Assembly: GCF_014385165.1 (NCBI RefSeq)
Contig: NZ_JACRTF010000001.1
Span: forward strand, 4,402,001-4,466,000
DNA from: Jilunia laotingensis
Lineage (GTDB): Bacteria; Bacteroidota; Bacteroidia; Bacteroidales; Bacteroidaceae
Direction of reading: 5' to 3'
DNA: 64,000 bases
Made by a program: the position numbers and the translations under genes. A model generated the notes under the pieces. It saw only the letters and a program-made list of their open reading frames with translations. It was not told the origin of the DNA and did not search any database. Of this stretch, positions 32,441 to 42,635 are shown piece by piece. Numbering within the stretch: the first letter of the stretch is position 1; each line of letters starts with the position of its first letter.

Positions 32441-33760
32441 TTATTTTTCCAGAAGCTTGATTCCTGTCTGGAAATTGAAAAATTGGGGGATCTTTCCTGT
32501 TCCAATATTCCATTGGGACTTATGGCCGGAACGTTGCTTGATCGTTTTCCCTTTCATGGGTTCAATGGCTTTGACAGGTGATGCCCCGGATATTTCGGTC
32601 GGGGTGGTAAATCTTAAGACCGTGCATTCCCCCCATGTGCCTTCCCCGTTCTTGGCTGCAGCGATTGCTACACATTCAGTATTAGGATTGATCTGGAAAT
32701 CGGTCTCCATAGCCTCGTATTGGAACCAGTTGGTCGTTGGCATCGGTGGATCCGTCCGGAGTTCATTTTGTATCTCATTTGAATTTTCGTCATAAACAGC
32801 CGCCAGGTAGACGCCTATCCGGTAACAGCTGGACTGGTCGTTGGGAGTGAAAGAGATAAATTGGCTGGGTTTCATTTCACCGTCCCAATCCGTCATCTTG
32901 TATTCCCCGAGCTTGACATCCACCGTGGCGGCACCTGCCCCTCCCTTCATGGCCGTTTTCAGCAGGAGGGTATCCACGTCGGCATACGTGCCTTCCGAGT
33001 CCCAAGCCTGCACAAAGATTTCATACTCCGTGTTGGGCTCCATCTCATGCCACGTGAAAGAGGAACGTTCCGTTTGATTGGTACCCCATCCCTTGATCAT
33101 ATCCCCAAAATTATGGAAACCCATCATGGCCCCAAATTGCTCGAACTGTTGCAGCATGGTTCCTTTTTCTCCCGCCACGGCCGCATAACCTCCCACATCC
33201 CCGTTGGGCACGAACGATGCGGTGAATTCCCGTTGTTTGACATCGTCAATGGTGGTAGCGACTTTCGGATTTCCCACCAACGGTTTTTGGGGAGTCTTAA
33301 AGACTGCTCTGGATATGCCGCACGGGATTCCATATTGATCCATGCCGACTGTCATGAGTGAATATTCAGAATTGTTCTCCAAATCCATGCCGGTCAGTTC
33401 ACCTACCGTGAAATCCTGATAATAAACGTCCTGGCTACTGTCATCTATGTACGAAGCCATAATGGCATCATCGGCAAGCAGGTTGGCCCTGTTCAAAGGC
33501 AGACAGGCGAGCTTGAACCCCTGACATTCGGGAGTACGTAGAATCTCCACTTTTACCACGTCCAAAGTGACGTCCAGTATCTTCACGTCAGCGGCTACAC
33601 GGCCTTCCACCCGGGCAAAGGTAATGCTGTCTATTCTTTCCGTCAGAAATCCCTTTATATTTTTGGAGGACTCGTGGACAATCATGCGGTTGGCATTTTC
33701 TTGGGAGTAGCTTGAAAGGCAGAACAATGCAGCCGCGCAGAGGCTTAATATTTTTCTCAT
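32441..33760 (-). CDS. Secreted protein with FnIII-like modules (cluster member)
   Basis: A 439-residue exported protein with a signal peptide (ending SSYSQ). Next comes the short motif NIKGFLTERIDSITFARVEG, common at the mature N-terminus of Bacteroides secreted proteins ('..IDSITF'), and then two or three beta-sandwich segments with FnIII character (YSLMTVGMDQYGIPCG, TEYEIFVQAWDSEG). No catalytic motif is visible. The protein lacks the Por-like C-terminal domain of its neighbours. Its start overlaps the stop of the preceding gene (ATGA at 33757-33760), so the two are translationally coupled and may act as partners. Confidence 0.6.
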   Translation of the reverse strand: MRKILSLCAAALFCLSSYSQENANRMIVHESSKNIKGFLTERIDSITFARVEGRVAADVKILDVTLDVVKVEILRTPECQGFKLACLPLNRANLLADDAIMASYIDDSSQDVYYQDFTVGELTGMDLENNSEYSLMTVGMDQYGIPCGISRAVFKTPQKPLVGNPKVATTIDDVKQREFTASFVPNGDVGGYAAVAGEKGTMLQQFEQFGAMMGFHNFGDMIKGWGTNQTERSSFTWHEMEPNTEYEIFVQAWDSEGTYADVDTLLLKTAMKGGAGAATVDVKLGEYKMTDWDGEMKPSQFISFTPNDQSSCYRIGVYLAAVYDENSNEIQNELRTDPPMPTTNWFQYEAMETDFQINPNTECVAIAAAKNGEGTWGECTVLRFTTPTEISGASPVKAIEPMKGKTIKQRSGHKSQWNIGTGKIPQFFNFQTGIKLLEK

Positions 33761-34248
33761 AATTTTCTGAATTTAAATGACCGGTCGTTGACCTTAAGAA
33801 TATAGAGGCCTTGCGGCAAGGAAGATACCGGGATAGGAGCCCCGCGCCATTCCTTTTGGGCGTGGAAGGGCTGTCCGGTAATCGAGTAGATGGCTATGTC
33901 CGCCTTTTCCTCGGCATCCCATCCGGCCATATTGAGGTAGTCCACGACCGGGTTGGGATATACAAACAGGTCGGGAACGGCTTTGTGGTCCGCCATGCCG
34001 ACACCGGTTAAGGAAAGTTCTATCCGGTTGACGTCCCGGTATGCCTGGGTGCAAAGCGTCTGCCCCTGCCGACCGACAAAGGCAAGCCCGGTATCGGAAA
34101 AAGTCACCTTTCCGATCTCGGAAAGGGACGTCTCCCAAGGTGCATCCCCGCTATTGGACGGGTACAGGACAAGCAAGTCCTGTGCGTGGAGCATGCAGCC
34201 CCCCGCAATGATGCACGTCAGTGCCGTGAGAAATCGTTTCTTATTCAT
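33757..34248 (-). CDS. Small secreted protein with type IX-like C-terminal domain
   Basis: A 163-residue protein with a signal peptide (ending CMLHAQ). A short mature region with the repeated motifs IGKVTFSD and VNRIELSL is followed by a C-terminal domain (about 90-163) with the hallmarks of type IX sorting domains: VYPNPVVDYLNM, IYSITGQ, VSSLPQGLYILKV. Nearly the entire mature protein is therefore sorting-type domain. The ATG at 34248 begins a good signal peptide; longer frames upstream lack one. It is coupled to the following gene by a four-base overlap. Confidence 0.65.
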   Translation of the reverse strand: MNKKRFLTALTCIIAGGCMLHAQDLLVLYPSNSGDAPWETSLSEIGKVTFSDTGLAFVGRQGQTLCTQAYRDVNRIELSLTGVGMADHKAVPDLFVYPNPVVDYLNMAGWDAEEKADIAIYSITGQPFHAQKEWRGAPIPVSSLPQGLYILKVNDRSFKFRKL

Positions 34249-34371
34249 AAGTGAGAATTTAAGTTGATAATAAGTAGATACTGCCATATTTGTGGAAAGA
34301 CAGACCCTTTGCTTATGCCTTGGATGGCGCCAAGGCATAAGTAATTAACATACGAGTCGTCCACAAGACAT

Positions 34372-36531
34372 TTAATAAACAACTTTCGTCATTTTAGCGC
34401 CGACCTTCACAATATATGCCCCACGGGCCGGAAGGTCAACACAGATTCCTCCATTACCGGAATCATCCGAACAGATCAACGACCCGCCTACACTATAAAC
34501 CTCAATAGGAGAGGCGGAAGGGTTCAGCACATTCAGTTTGCCATCCGTTACCTTCACCTCAATATTTTCCTGCATATGTGGAATGACAGAGGTGGCCGTA
34601 CCCACTTTTTCCAACGTGGAGAATGCGCTTTCCTTACGCAATGCCGTACCGTCGGCATTGCCCTTGCTTTTTACGGCGCTCACCTTGTGGAAAATGTCAC
34701 AGTGGGCCGTCCTGCCGGGAAGCCTGACTTCAAGTTGGTTGGTGTCGCAATAACGCTTGAAGGTGAAGGGGTCGAGCAATGATTCGCCCCGCCTGTAATT
34801 CTGAGTGATTTTCAGATCGTCTATATACAGGTTGCCGGGAGCCTTTACTGCATATATGCCGATGACGGAACGGGATGTCCCCTTGGCGAGGGACACGTTG
34901 AACGTGGCCCATTCGTCTTTGATCCCTTCGGGGTAGACAAGCTCCGCCTGGACAAAATCACCCGCCTCCTCATCATAATTGAACAGGGCGACCGCTGCTT
35001 CCGTCTGGAGTTCATAAGGGACACCGTCATAATCCTTTTCCATGACATATTCCCCGTAAAGTTTTACACTCAGTTTTATTTTACCGCCATCTTTCGATAA
35101 ATCAAGTTCAGGAGAGAGCAGACCAGCGTCATGCCCACCCACGTAATAGTGCCAACCGTCAACGCAGACGTAGTTGGTGTAAGGAGCGGTGTTAAGCCCC
35201 GTCCAGCCTCCCTGTTTCAAGTCGGTAAAAGACATGTTTTCGTAACATTCATAAGGAGGGTCTTCCAGTGTCCAGCCGGTCTCGTTTCCTTCAGGATCTT
35301 TCACGCCGGTGAAGTCCTCGTCGGTTATCACGAATTCACCGTCGCTTGCAGCTATTCGTTCACAATACGCCCAATAGTTGTACACGTCCGCTGTGGGCAC
35401 TTCGTCCCAGTTTGCAGTGTAAGTACCATCCACGATTCCACTTACCGGCTTCAAGACAGGAGCTTCAAGGTCAAAAACCTCCACGGCATTTGTCGGGATG
35501 GATACATGTTCGCCTTTGACGGAACGCACGGCATAGTAATAGGTAGCGCCCGATTCCACGTCGGTCACCGTATGGGAAGTCTTTTCCACCCGTTGGTTCT
35601 CCAATATGTAACTGATATCTTTTGTCGCTTCATCATAAGAATAGACATCGAGCAGGTAGGCCTCGGCACCTTCCACCGCCTTCCAGTTGGCATCGAAGCT
35701 GGTTCCTTTATAATTACTATGGGGCAATGTGACCGGTGTTGCCACATGTTGGTCGATCTGGAATACTTTGATGTCATCGAGGTATACCGGTTGGGAGAAC
35801 TCCTCATCCTCTCTGGAAAGTTGTTCGTAGATGTTGAAGATGGTAGTCTTGCCACCACCATAGAACATGACCTCGTATGTTTGCCATTGGTCGGTGACAT
35901 CGGGACAGACAGTACCACCGAGAAAATCCCATGTGGGCGACATGTCGTAGGTCTCTGCCGCTTCCACGTGCAGGTCGTGACAAGTTCCGGACAAGGTGCG
36001 CGCCTTGAATTGCAGGAATACGATCCCGCCATATCCAGAGACATCGACTCTAGGAGTATTGATATGGGCATACCCGGTACTCTCCGTCGCATCGAAATAG
36101 GCCGTGCCGCCTGCCGGATATACGTTCTCGGCTCCCCATCCCGCAAGGGTCGTATAGGCAGGATCCAGGCTTGTCCAGGGATATTCCGGTTGAGCCAGAC
36201 GAATGTTGGTCGAATAATCGGGAGATTCCAAAGTCCCGGTGGAGAACTTGGAGAAATCCTCGTTCATGATTACCACTTCCGTTCCATAGTCACCCGGTAC
36301 TTTTGCCGGATTCTCTTCCGGGAGTACACGGATCTGACATTGGGGTAACTTGTCTTCAAGATCAAAAATTGAACAACCCTTCTTCATGGCCCGGTTGTTG
36401 TCATTCGATCGATTAGAAACGATTCCGATTTGTGAATCACACTTCGAGAAGGAAAAAGAGAATGGTTGTTGTGCAAACGCACTGATTGCCATGCCCGCAA
36501 ATAGAATCAAAATTGTATTTCTTTTATTCAT
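34372..36531 (-). CDS. Secreted protein with two choice-of-anchor J-like domains and FnIII modules
   Basis: A 719-residue exported protein with a signal peptide (ending AISAFAQ). A first jelly-roll domain spans about 85-255 (NEDFSKFSTGT, VDVSGYGGIVFLQFKART). Two fibronectin-like modules follow at about 265-385 (FDANWKAVEGAEAYLLDVYS, TANWDEVPTADVYNYW). A second jelly roll lies around 395-595 (LDLSKDGGKIKLSVKLYG), and the C-terminal module ends ICVDLPARGAYIVKVGAKM, similar to type IX sorting domains. It probably binds polymers or host ligands at the surface; no catalytic residues are evident. G+C content is higher than in the two genes upstream. Confidence 0.7.
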   Translation of the reverse strand: MNKRNTILILFAGMAISAFAQQPFSFSFSKCDSQIGIVSNRSNDNNRAMKKGCSIFDLEDKLPQCQIRVLPEENPAKVPGDYGTEVVIMNEDFSKFSTGTLESPDYSTNIRLAQPEYPWTSLDPAYTTLAGWGAENVYPAGGTAYFDATESTGYAHINTPRVDVSGYGGIVFLQFKARTLSGTCHDLHVEAAETYDMSPTWDFLGGTVCPDVTDQWQTYEVMFYGGGKTTIFNIYEQLSREDEEFSQPVYLDDIKVFQIDQHVATPVTLPHSNYKGTSFDANWKAVEGAEAYLLDVYSYDEATKDISYILENQRVEKTSHTVTDVESGATYYYAVRSVKGEHVSIPTNAVEVFDLEAPVLKPVSGIVDGTYTANWDEVPTADVYNYWAYCERIAASDGEFVITDEDFTGVKDPEGNETGWTLEDPPYECYENMSFTDLKQGGWTGLNTAPYTNYVCVDGWHYYVGGHDAGLLSPELDLSKDGGKIKLSVKLYGEYVMEKDYDGVPYELQTEAAVALFNYDEEAGDFVQAELVYPEGIKDEWATFNVSLAKGTSRSVIGIYAVKAPGNLYIDDLKITQNYRRGESLLDPFTFKRYCDTNQLEVRLPGRTAHCDIFHKVSAVKSKGNADGTALRKESAFSTLEKVGTATSVIPHMQENIEVKVTDGKLNVLNPSASPIEVYSVGGSLICSDDSGNGGICVDLPARGAYIVKVGAKMTKVVY

Positions 36532-36561
36532 GATATTACGGTCTTAAAATAGTGGCAGATG

Positions 36562-36622
36562 ATAAGAGCCTGATTAAACCTTTATGAAGAAATTTATGAA
36601 GAAAATCTAAACAGGCTCTTAT
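36562..36622. repeat. Hairpin with internal 12-bp duplication
   Basis: ATAAGAGCCTG (36562-36572) is perfectly complementary to 36612-36622; the loop carries two adjacent copies of TTTATGAAGAAA. It separates two secreted-protein genes on the minus strand and may partly terminate or attenuate transcription. Confidence 0.45.
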
Positions 36623-36706
36623 TATTAATTGAATTGTTTATTCAAGAGGAAACATTCTTTTGACATATTCAACAATGAACGTTTCCCTCATTTCGGTACA
36701 CAGCCT

Positions 36707-39700
36707 TTATTTGATGACTAATTTGATTACAGCATGTGTATCACCATAACGGGCACTGATCAGGTATATACCGTTTTGTAACCCAGAAACAGGTATTTCC
36801 GTTACATTGTTTCCATGGTAGTACTCCACACCTGCAACATTCAGCAACTTCACTTCGTCACAAAGGTTACTTAAAGATACTTTGTCACCTTGTTGTATAG
36901 CATGAAGTTTAAACGATGTCTGATGTTGTATCCCTGTTTCACCATCTCTATAAGCCAGTCTGGTGTAAGGTATAACATCACATACTCCTACTTTTCCAGG
37001 GTCTGTGACTCCTTCTTCGTATGCTTGGTCTCTTCTATAATTACGTGCGCGCAAAGGATGATCAGGATCTTCGAAAATCTCCCAGTAAGGATTACCTTCT
37101 GCTAAAGGCTGCAAAGGTCGTACAGCTTTGACACATATGTTTTTGCCTGTATACTCAAATGCTTGGTCGAACATGCAATCTATATCAAATTGCTCATTCT
37201 CTTCACCATTTACATCGATTGTTCCTTCATATACCAGAGTAAATCCGGCATCCGGTAAAAATCCGTTTTCCAATGCATCCGCATCTGTATTTTGAATGTA
37301 AATCTGTACGGGAATGTCAACCATATTCTCGCATTCACTTGAACCCACATATGAATATCCAATACCTACTAACTTACTTTTATCTTTTATGTTCAGTTCA
37401 TCTTTATAATAGATAGTCTGAGTTTGACTATATTTGTAAAGTACATAGAATGGACTTGCGAACCCCTGTTCACCCTTTTTACCTATGGAAGTCCACATAT
37501 CTGCGTTTTCGTCTTGTACAGTCACTGCAATTTTTTGGCTACTGACATTATCTAACGGGAAAGTATCACCGTTTAAATCTATCACTCCTTGCACATTGAA
37601 AGTCCCTTTTTCCAAAGGAATCCAGGTGACTTCCATTTGTATAGTATCACCCGGTTCGATAGCGGTTCCCTGAGCTTCTGCAAGTACCCCGTTAGTGTCT
37701 GAATCGATTAATTGCAATTTGAAATTCTCCTGTTTAGCTTTACCCTCGTTTACTACCCGCATTTTATAAATGAATGGTTTATTCTGATTAACAAGTTCAT
37801 TGCCTGTTAATTCTATTACACTCAAATCGATATTGCTGTATTCACGGATTGAAATATTTTTTAGCTTAAGCATCCATTGTTCCGGATCAGAAATACAGTG
37901 GAAAGCCACTACATACGAGTCATCATCAGGGACAGTCATAACAGATCTTCCACGTGTCATCATAGGATTAAACAAATTCTCATACAATGATATTTGATTT
38001 GTCATAGATTCGGGAGTTGCACTTTTTCCCCATACCACTTCAAACTTTTCAAAATAATTTTTATCTCCACCAGTCTGATATTCGTAATCTATCCTGTATT
38101 CTGTATTTTTTTTCATATTTAATGGAGGAGTTGCCAAATAATCGTTTGCAGCATTTCCATTATACTCATATAATGCAGTTTGGCTTGAATAAGTCCATTT
38201 ATTGCCATCGTGATTGGCATCGACATTCTGCCAGCGATTAAAATCTTCTACTGTAGACAACGAAGATACAAACGGAACGTCTAAAGCCGGGCCGTAAGAT
38301 ACTATGTTAGAAACAGCTTGCTCGCCATCACCTTCAGGATTGGATGCAGTTACAATGTAATAATAACCTTCCAGTTTATCTACCGTATCCTCAAATGTCG
38401 TTTCCTTCAGACCAGTTTTCATAGTTTTGTTATCGGGCATACGAACGATTGTGTACGTTATGGTAGCAGCATCAAACCAACCACCATTCTTTCCTACCGT
38501 AGGTGCTTTCCAAGTTAAAGTACCTTTGCAACCTTCTGCAGTCAATGATAAATCTTTTACTCTCCCGGGAATATCACGACCAATAAACAGAGTTCTTTCT
38601 TTATATAGTCCGTCTCCGGCTTGATTGTAAGTTTGTACTCTATAGGTATGAATGCCCGAAGGAATATTTTTTTCTTCCCATGAAGTTTCCCCATTAGTCA
38701 AGGTAGCTTTTAACTCTCCATCACGATAGATTTTTACTCCCTGTAATTCACTGAGAGGTTGCAGTTGATAATTTTTTGTAGGATTACTCCATGTCAAATT
38801 AGCCGTTTGAATTCCCTGCTCTCCTGAAATAACTTTCAAATTTCGAGCGAAAGATGGGGCATTATCTGCTACTTTCTGATAAGGTATAGCCATCGCCACA
38901 AGCTGAGCTTGCCCTGGAATAGATTGTTCATTAATCAATCTACCTGTATTAATATCTACTTCACCAAACCATTCTCCTGAGTAAAACCCTTCTCCTGCCC
39001 ACCAAAGTTTATGCGTAGTATGATCAAATTCCATCGTTTGGGAATAGCTAATTGCTTTCCCAAAACCGGAACCGATCTTCTCGTATTCAATTTCTTCTTT
39101 ACCAGCATCTATTTTACTTATATCCATCTTATATAAGCAAGCTGTCGTATTTTCGGGATCTAAATTGTCTTGATTTGCAATCCCATATAAATACCCGTTG
39201 TCAGCGGATAACGTGAATAGATATTTATCAACCAGCCCTTTGTATTCAGGAAATCCAGTGCCATCTTCTTTAATATCAATTTCGTATATGATAGAAGAAC
39301 TTAAATCTTCATCCGAGACCCGACCAATTGCATAGATTTTATCTGTATAAGGATCATAAGTCATATCTGCCAATAAAGTTTCAAAACCTAACTCATTGTA
39401 ATTAAACATAAGTTCAAACAGTCCGGTTTCAAGATCAAGTTTACCTAAACCTACAGATACATACATGCTTCCACCACCATATATCCTGTAAAGATATCCC
39501 CAATATTCATCTCCGACCATTGTTCCTGCGCACATAGCATAATCCCCATCAGAACCTCCATAATCTTTCAACATGCGCATACTGGAAATGTCATTGGTAA
39601 CAAAATTCACCACTCCTCTCGTACGATAATTCAGATTAAATACCGTGAAAGCAAATACTTCAGCTTGATCATCTGGAATATTAGTAATATTTTTCTGTAT

Positions 39701-39889
39701 GGATTTCAAAATAAAATCCTTCCCCAAATTGATAAATTTTGGATATTCCTTTTTAGTGGCCGTATCCATTCTTTTCAAATTCATTACATTCTGTTTGTCA
39801 CGAGGCATTACACTTTGTTGTGTTTGAGCCACTCCATAGACAAAAGACATGAGCCAAATTACGACTGTAGATAGTACCCATTTCTTCAT
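36707..39889 (-). CDS. Large secreted multidomain protein, paralogue of the 29383 gene
   Basis: A 1060-residue exported protein; ATG 39889 starts a clear signal peptide (ending VYGVAQ). The N-terminal about 320 residues form a propeller-like region (LYRIYGGGSMYVSVGLG). FnIII-type modules follow (NLTWSNPTKNYQLQPLSELQ, TLTWKAPTVGKNGG), then a choice-of-anchor J-type domain (about 530-690), a CARDB-like segment (ELTGNELVNQNKPFIYKMRV), and another jelly-roll stretch. The C-terminal module is VSGLQNGIYLISARYG followed by KLVIK. Domain order is close to the protein at 29383, implying duplication, but the gene is much richer in A+T. Confidence 0.72.
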   Translation of the reverse strand: MKKWVLSTVVIWLMSFVYGVAQTQQSVMPRDKQNVMNLKRMDTATKKEYPKFINLGKDFILKSIQKNITNIPDDQAEVFAFTVFNLNYRTRGVVNFVTNDISSMRMLKDYGGSDGDYAMCAGTMVGDEYWGYLYRIYGGGSMYVSVGLGKLDLETGLFELMFNYNELGFETLLADMTYDPYTDKIYAIGRVSDEDLSSSIIYEIDIKEDGTGFPEYKGLVDKYLFTLSADNGYLYGIANQDNLDPENTTACLYKMDISKIDAGKEEIEYEKIGSGFGKAISYSQTMEFDHTTHKLWWAGEGFYSGEWFGEVDINTGRLINEQSIPGQAQLVAMAIPYQKVADNAPSFARNLKVISGEQGIQTANLTWSNPTKNYQLQPLSELQGVKIYRDGELKATLTNGETSWEEKNIPSGIHTYRVQTYNQAGDGLYKERTLFIGRDIPGRVKDLSLTAEGCKGTLTWKAPTVGKNGGWFDAATITYTIVRMPDNKTMKTGLKETTFEDTVDKLEGYYYIVTASNPEGDGEQAVSNIVSYGPALDVPFVSSLSTVEDFNRWQNVDANHDGNKWTYSSQTALYEYNGNAANDYLATPPLNMKKNTEYRIDYEYQTGGDKNYFEKFEVVWGKSATPESMTNQISLYENLFNPMMTRGRSVMTVPDDDSYVVAFHCISDPEQWMLKLKNISIREYSNIDLSVIELTGNELVNQNKPFIYKMRVVNEGKAKQENFKLQLIDSDTNGVLAEAQGTAIEPGDTIQMEVTWIPLEKGTFNVQGVIDLNGDTFPLDNVSSQKIAVTVQDENADMWTSIGKKGEQGFASPFYVLYKYSQTQTIYYKDELNIKDKSKLVGIGYSYVGSSECENMVDIPVQIYIQNTDADALENGFLPDAGFTLVYEGTIDVNGEENEQFDIDCMFDQAFEYTGKNICVKAVRPLQPLAEGNPYWEIFEDPDHPLRARNYRRDQAYEEGVTDPGKVGVCDVIPYTRLAYRDGETGIQHQTSFKLHAIQQGDKVSLSNLCDEVKLLNVAGVEYYHGNNVTEIPVSGLQNGIYLISARYGDTHAVIKLVIK

Positions 39890-40039
39890 AATAATTAATT
39901 TTAAAGGTAAATAAAATATTAAGGTATACTTAGAGTCCACTTGAAGATGTTTACTTTTTCCAGAATTACTTCCACATAAAATGTTCTATAAGGATGCCTA
40001 TTTTTGCAAGAAAACTTCTTAAGCGGACTCATTAGTCAA

Positions 40040-41956
40040 TTATTTAAGCAATAGTTTAAAAGTTTTTTGTCCGTTACCGGCCAAAACTTTTACGAGATAA
40101 ACGCCTCCTTCAGAGAATTCAATATTATTTTTATTCGGACTTACTGTAGCGATAAGTGTTCCATAAGGAGTGTAAATTTCTGCATATTCATAATCTCCAT
40201 TAATGTAAACTCTTTTACCTTCTACATAGCAGCTGACATTAATTGGTATTTGAATTTCTGATATAGAGGCTAGAGAGCTTGGCAAATCCTTCAAAGGCAC
40301 AGATCTGACATTGCATACTTCCATTGTATTGAAAATATGATCCTCATAGCTACTTACGAAAGCTACAACATTCATATGTGAAAGATCGGTATTCGTAAAC
40401 CCGATCATCTCAGGGACTACATATGTATATTCCACATGATAAGTTCCATCAGCGGAAACTGTCAGTTCGTCTCCCATCACATTTTTTGTCAAAGCAGCTC
40501 TCATTACATCATTGTGACAATAATCACTTCCGGAGATACTTTGTGGTGCAATAATACTATCTTGCGTTATAAATAGGTTTATTTTTAAGTTTGGAATTTC
40601 TTTAGCTACCACTCCATCAATTTTAACAGACAATTTACGAGTTTTTTCATCAAACGTACTTTCCTTCAAATCAATATCGACAAAAGCAGGCGTGTCCAGT
40701 CTGTCCTGAATCATTTCTTGCGAAATGACATTAACAGGATCAAAAGCAGGAGAATAAGGTGACTCACCAAAAAGATTTGTTCTATCCAATAATACATATA
40801 AAACTTCCGATACATCGAAAGCATTTGCCACTATATTATGTGCATCGACTCCTAAAGTAGCCCCTGAGAAAGAGGCATCAAACGGATAATAAGACACTTG
40901 TGCTATTCTCCTTCCAAAGTTTTCCGCAGCTAACATAACACGATAATCACATATGCAAGCATATATAGAACCTTGACCTGTGAATCTTTCTAACAATGGA
41001 GTTCGTGCAAAACATTTCTCATAGATATCCGTACTTCCAGATTCCCTGTTGTTGTTTGCCACTTCATCTGCAACTCCTCCGTTCATGCTAACCACTTTCC
41101 AGGTATATTCTTTTTCTCCTTCTTTTGAGAAAGTTGTCTCGTAAGCATAATTGTATGCATCACCAGCCGGAAGGAATATATCAGATATTTCAAGCTCTTG
41201 CTTATCACCGTCCAAGTCGCATTCAATTTTAAAATCAGTGACAGGCTGTACTCCTAAGTTACGAACCAGAACGCTACAAGTTACTTTTTCTGAAATAGAA
41301 GCATAAGCTGGTAAATTTACTTTTTCAATGGCTAAATCGTATTGAGGAGTTTTTTTTGAATAATCTCCCCCACTCATCATTGCCTGTACGCCAACAGCAC
41401 AGTTACTTCCATAGTAACTACCTAAAAACAGATGTACCCATCCACCTTTCAAACAGGCCCAATCTGCATTTAAATTTCTTTCATCCGTGTCTTCCAAACA
41501 AAAGCGTCTGTCTGTTCCCCAAAAAGTGACACCTACAAATATCTTTTTATCTATATTTTCACAATCAAAAGGATGATCCAATGAAATATAATTCCAGCCG
41601 GGAATCGTTTCCTGCAATTCTTGTACCAGTAACGGGGCTTTTCCCAACGTATTGGTAATCCATATTTTTCCTTTGTTTATCGGAAACTCTGGAAGAGCAA
41701 CACGAATCGCATGAATGAGGTTCCCATTTTCTTTTAGTAGTTCAGGCGAAAGCGCAATAGCATATGAAATACTATCAGCCAATTGATCGGGAGTGGGGGC
41801 ATAATACTCCAACTCATCTTGTGTACCTTCACAATAACCCACAAACGCAGCGCCATTCTGACCTTCTTTCTCACTACCGTTGCTACGTATAGCGAAAGCG
41901 TTCAAACTCCAAGACATACAGCTCAAGAGTGCAATACAAAGTAATTTTCCTTTCAT
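40040..41956 (-). CDS. Secreted Omp28-like protein with Por-like C-terminal domain
   Basis: A 638-residue exported protein; ATG 41956 begins a signal peptide (ending LNAFA). The middle part (about 315-560) starts TPLLERFTGQGSIYACICDY, resembling the entry of Omp28-type thioredoxin-like domains ('lleeFTG..C.yCp'), but the Cys pair spacing is not CxxC. A CARDB-like segment precedes it (AYASISEKVTCSVLVRNLG). The C-terminal module has VYINGDYEYAEIYTPYGTLI and EGGVYLVKVLAGNGQ, like type IX sorting domains. As the first gene of the minus-strand secreted cluster, it faces a long A+T-rich upstream region. Confidence 0.65.
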   Translation of the reverse strand: MKGKLLCIALLSCMSWSLNAFAIRSNGSEKEGQNGAAFVGYCEGTQDELEYYAPTPDQLADSISYAIALSPELLKENGNLIHAIRVALPEFPINKGKIWITNTLGKAPLLVQELQETIPGWNYISLDHPFDCENIDKKIFVGVTFWGTDRRFCLEDTDERNLNADWACLKGGWVHLFLGSYYGSNCAVGVQAMMSGGDYSKKTPQYDLAIEKVNLPAYASISEKVTCSVLVRNLGVQPVTDFKIECDLDGDKQELEISDIFLPAGDAYNYAYETTFSKEGEKEYTWKVVSMNGGVADEVANNNRESGSTDIYEKCFARTPLLERFTGQGSIYACICDYRVMLAAENFGRRIAQVSYYPFDASFSGATLGVDAHNIVANAFDVSEVLYVLLDRTNLFGESPYSPAFDPVNVISQEMIQDRLDTPAFVDIDLKESTFDEKTRKLSVKIDGVVAKEIPNLKINLFITQDSIIAPQSISGSDYCHNDVMRAALTKNVMGDELTVSADGTYHVEYTYVVPEMIGFTNTDLSHMNVVAFVSSYEDHIFNTMEVCNVRSVPLKDLPSSLASISEIQIPINVSCYVEGKRVYINGDYEYAEIYTPYGTLIATVSPNKNNIEFSEGGVYLVKVLAGNGQKTFKLLLK

Positions 41957-42635
41957 ACATTTAAGGGATTTAAAATACATATAAGAGATTAAAAAAGAGA
42001 CCAATTATACTCTACATTTAGTGCGAACTTCTACTTTATCGACACAAAAGCATAAACAAGCCTATCAAAATTATTTTCATTGATTTATGATCTTGCTAAG
42101 CCATTACTGATAATTTTTTTTCCTTTGTTTTTATTCTAAATCGTGCATATGTCTGATTCAAAAAAGATAAAATAAACACTACACAAGATGCGAGTAATAA
42201 ATTTGTTTTCATAAGCATTTGATTTTATCAGATTTATATTTGAGGAATGTCTGGAGGCAAAACTAATGTTATTTTAAGACAAAGAATTGTACAAAAAGGA
42301 AAAGAAAGAAAGAATTAATATATTGCACATCAACATATTAACACATTATAACAAAATTAAAAGTGGACATTAAGATAAAAGAGACTAAAATTAAAAAGGA
42401 TTGAGATATTATTTCAAACCCGAGATATTACTTTTTCCAAATAGTCTTTTACTATTATCTGACACATTTTATAATAAGGTTCTTAACCTATTTCACATAT
42501 AATTATGGATTAAGTTAACTATGTCTACTATCGGCACTCCCCACAACATCCTTGTACACAATTATCTTTTCCCATTTTCACAACCATTCAAATATTCTCT
42601 TTATCTTTGTCCGAGAACCAAATATTTAAAGTGAA
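41957..42635. other. A+T-rich divergent intergenic region
   Basis: About 680 bases separate the divergent secreted-protein cluster and the deaminase gene. Apart from the deaminase promoter at 42602 I see no genes, strong hairpins or repeats. A promoter for the minus-strand cluster must lie here, but no exact TAnnTTTG box is visible on that strand near the start. Confidence 0.5.
42602..42609 (+). promoter_or_regulatory. -7 box (TATCTTTG) of the deaminase gene
   Basis: Exact TAnnTTTG 26 bases before the ATG at 42636; no clear -33 element. Confidence 0.55.

Noticed and set aside
35131..36348. 405-codon plus-strand frame opposite a secreted-protein gene
   Set aside because: Its composition is unnatural, with no domain; the minus strand encodes a clear signal peptide and fibronectin/jelly-roll domains.
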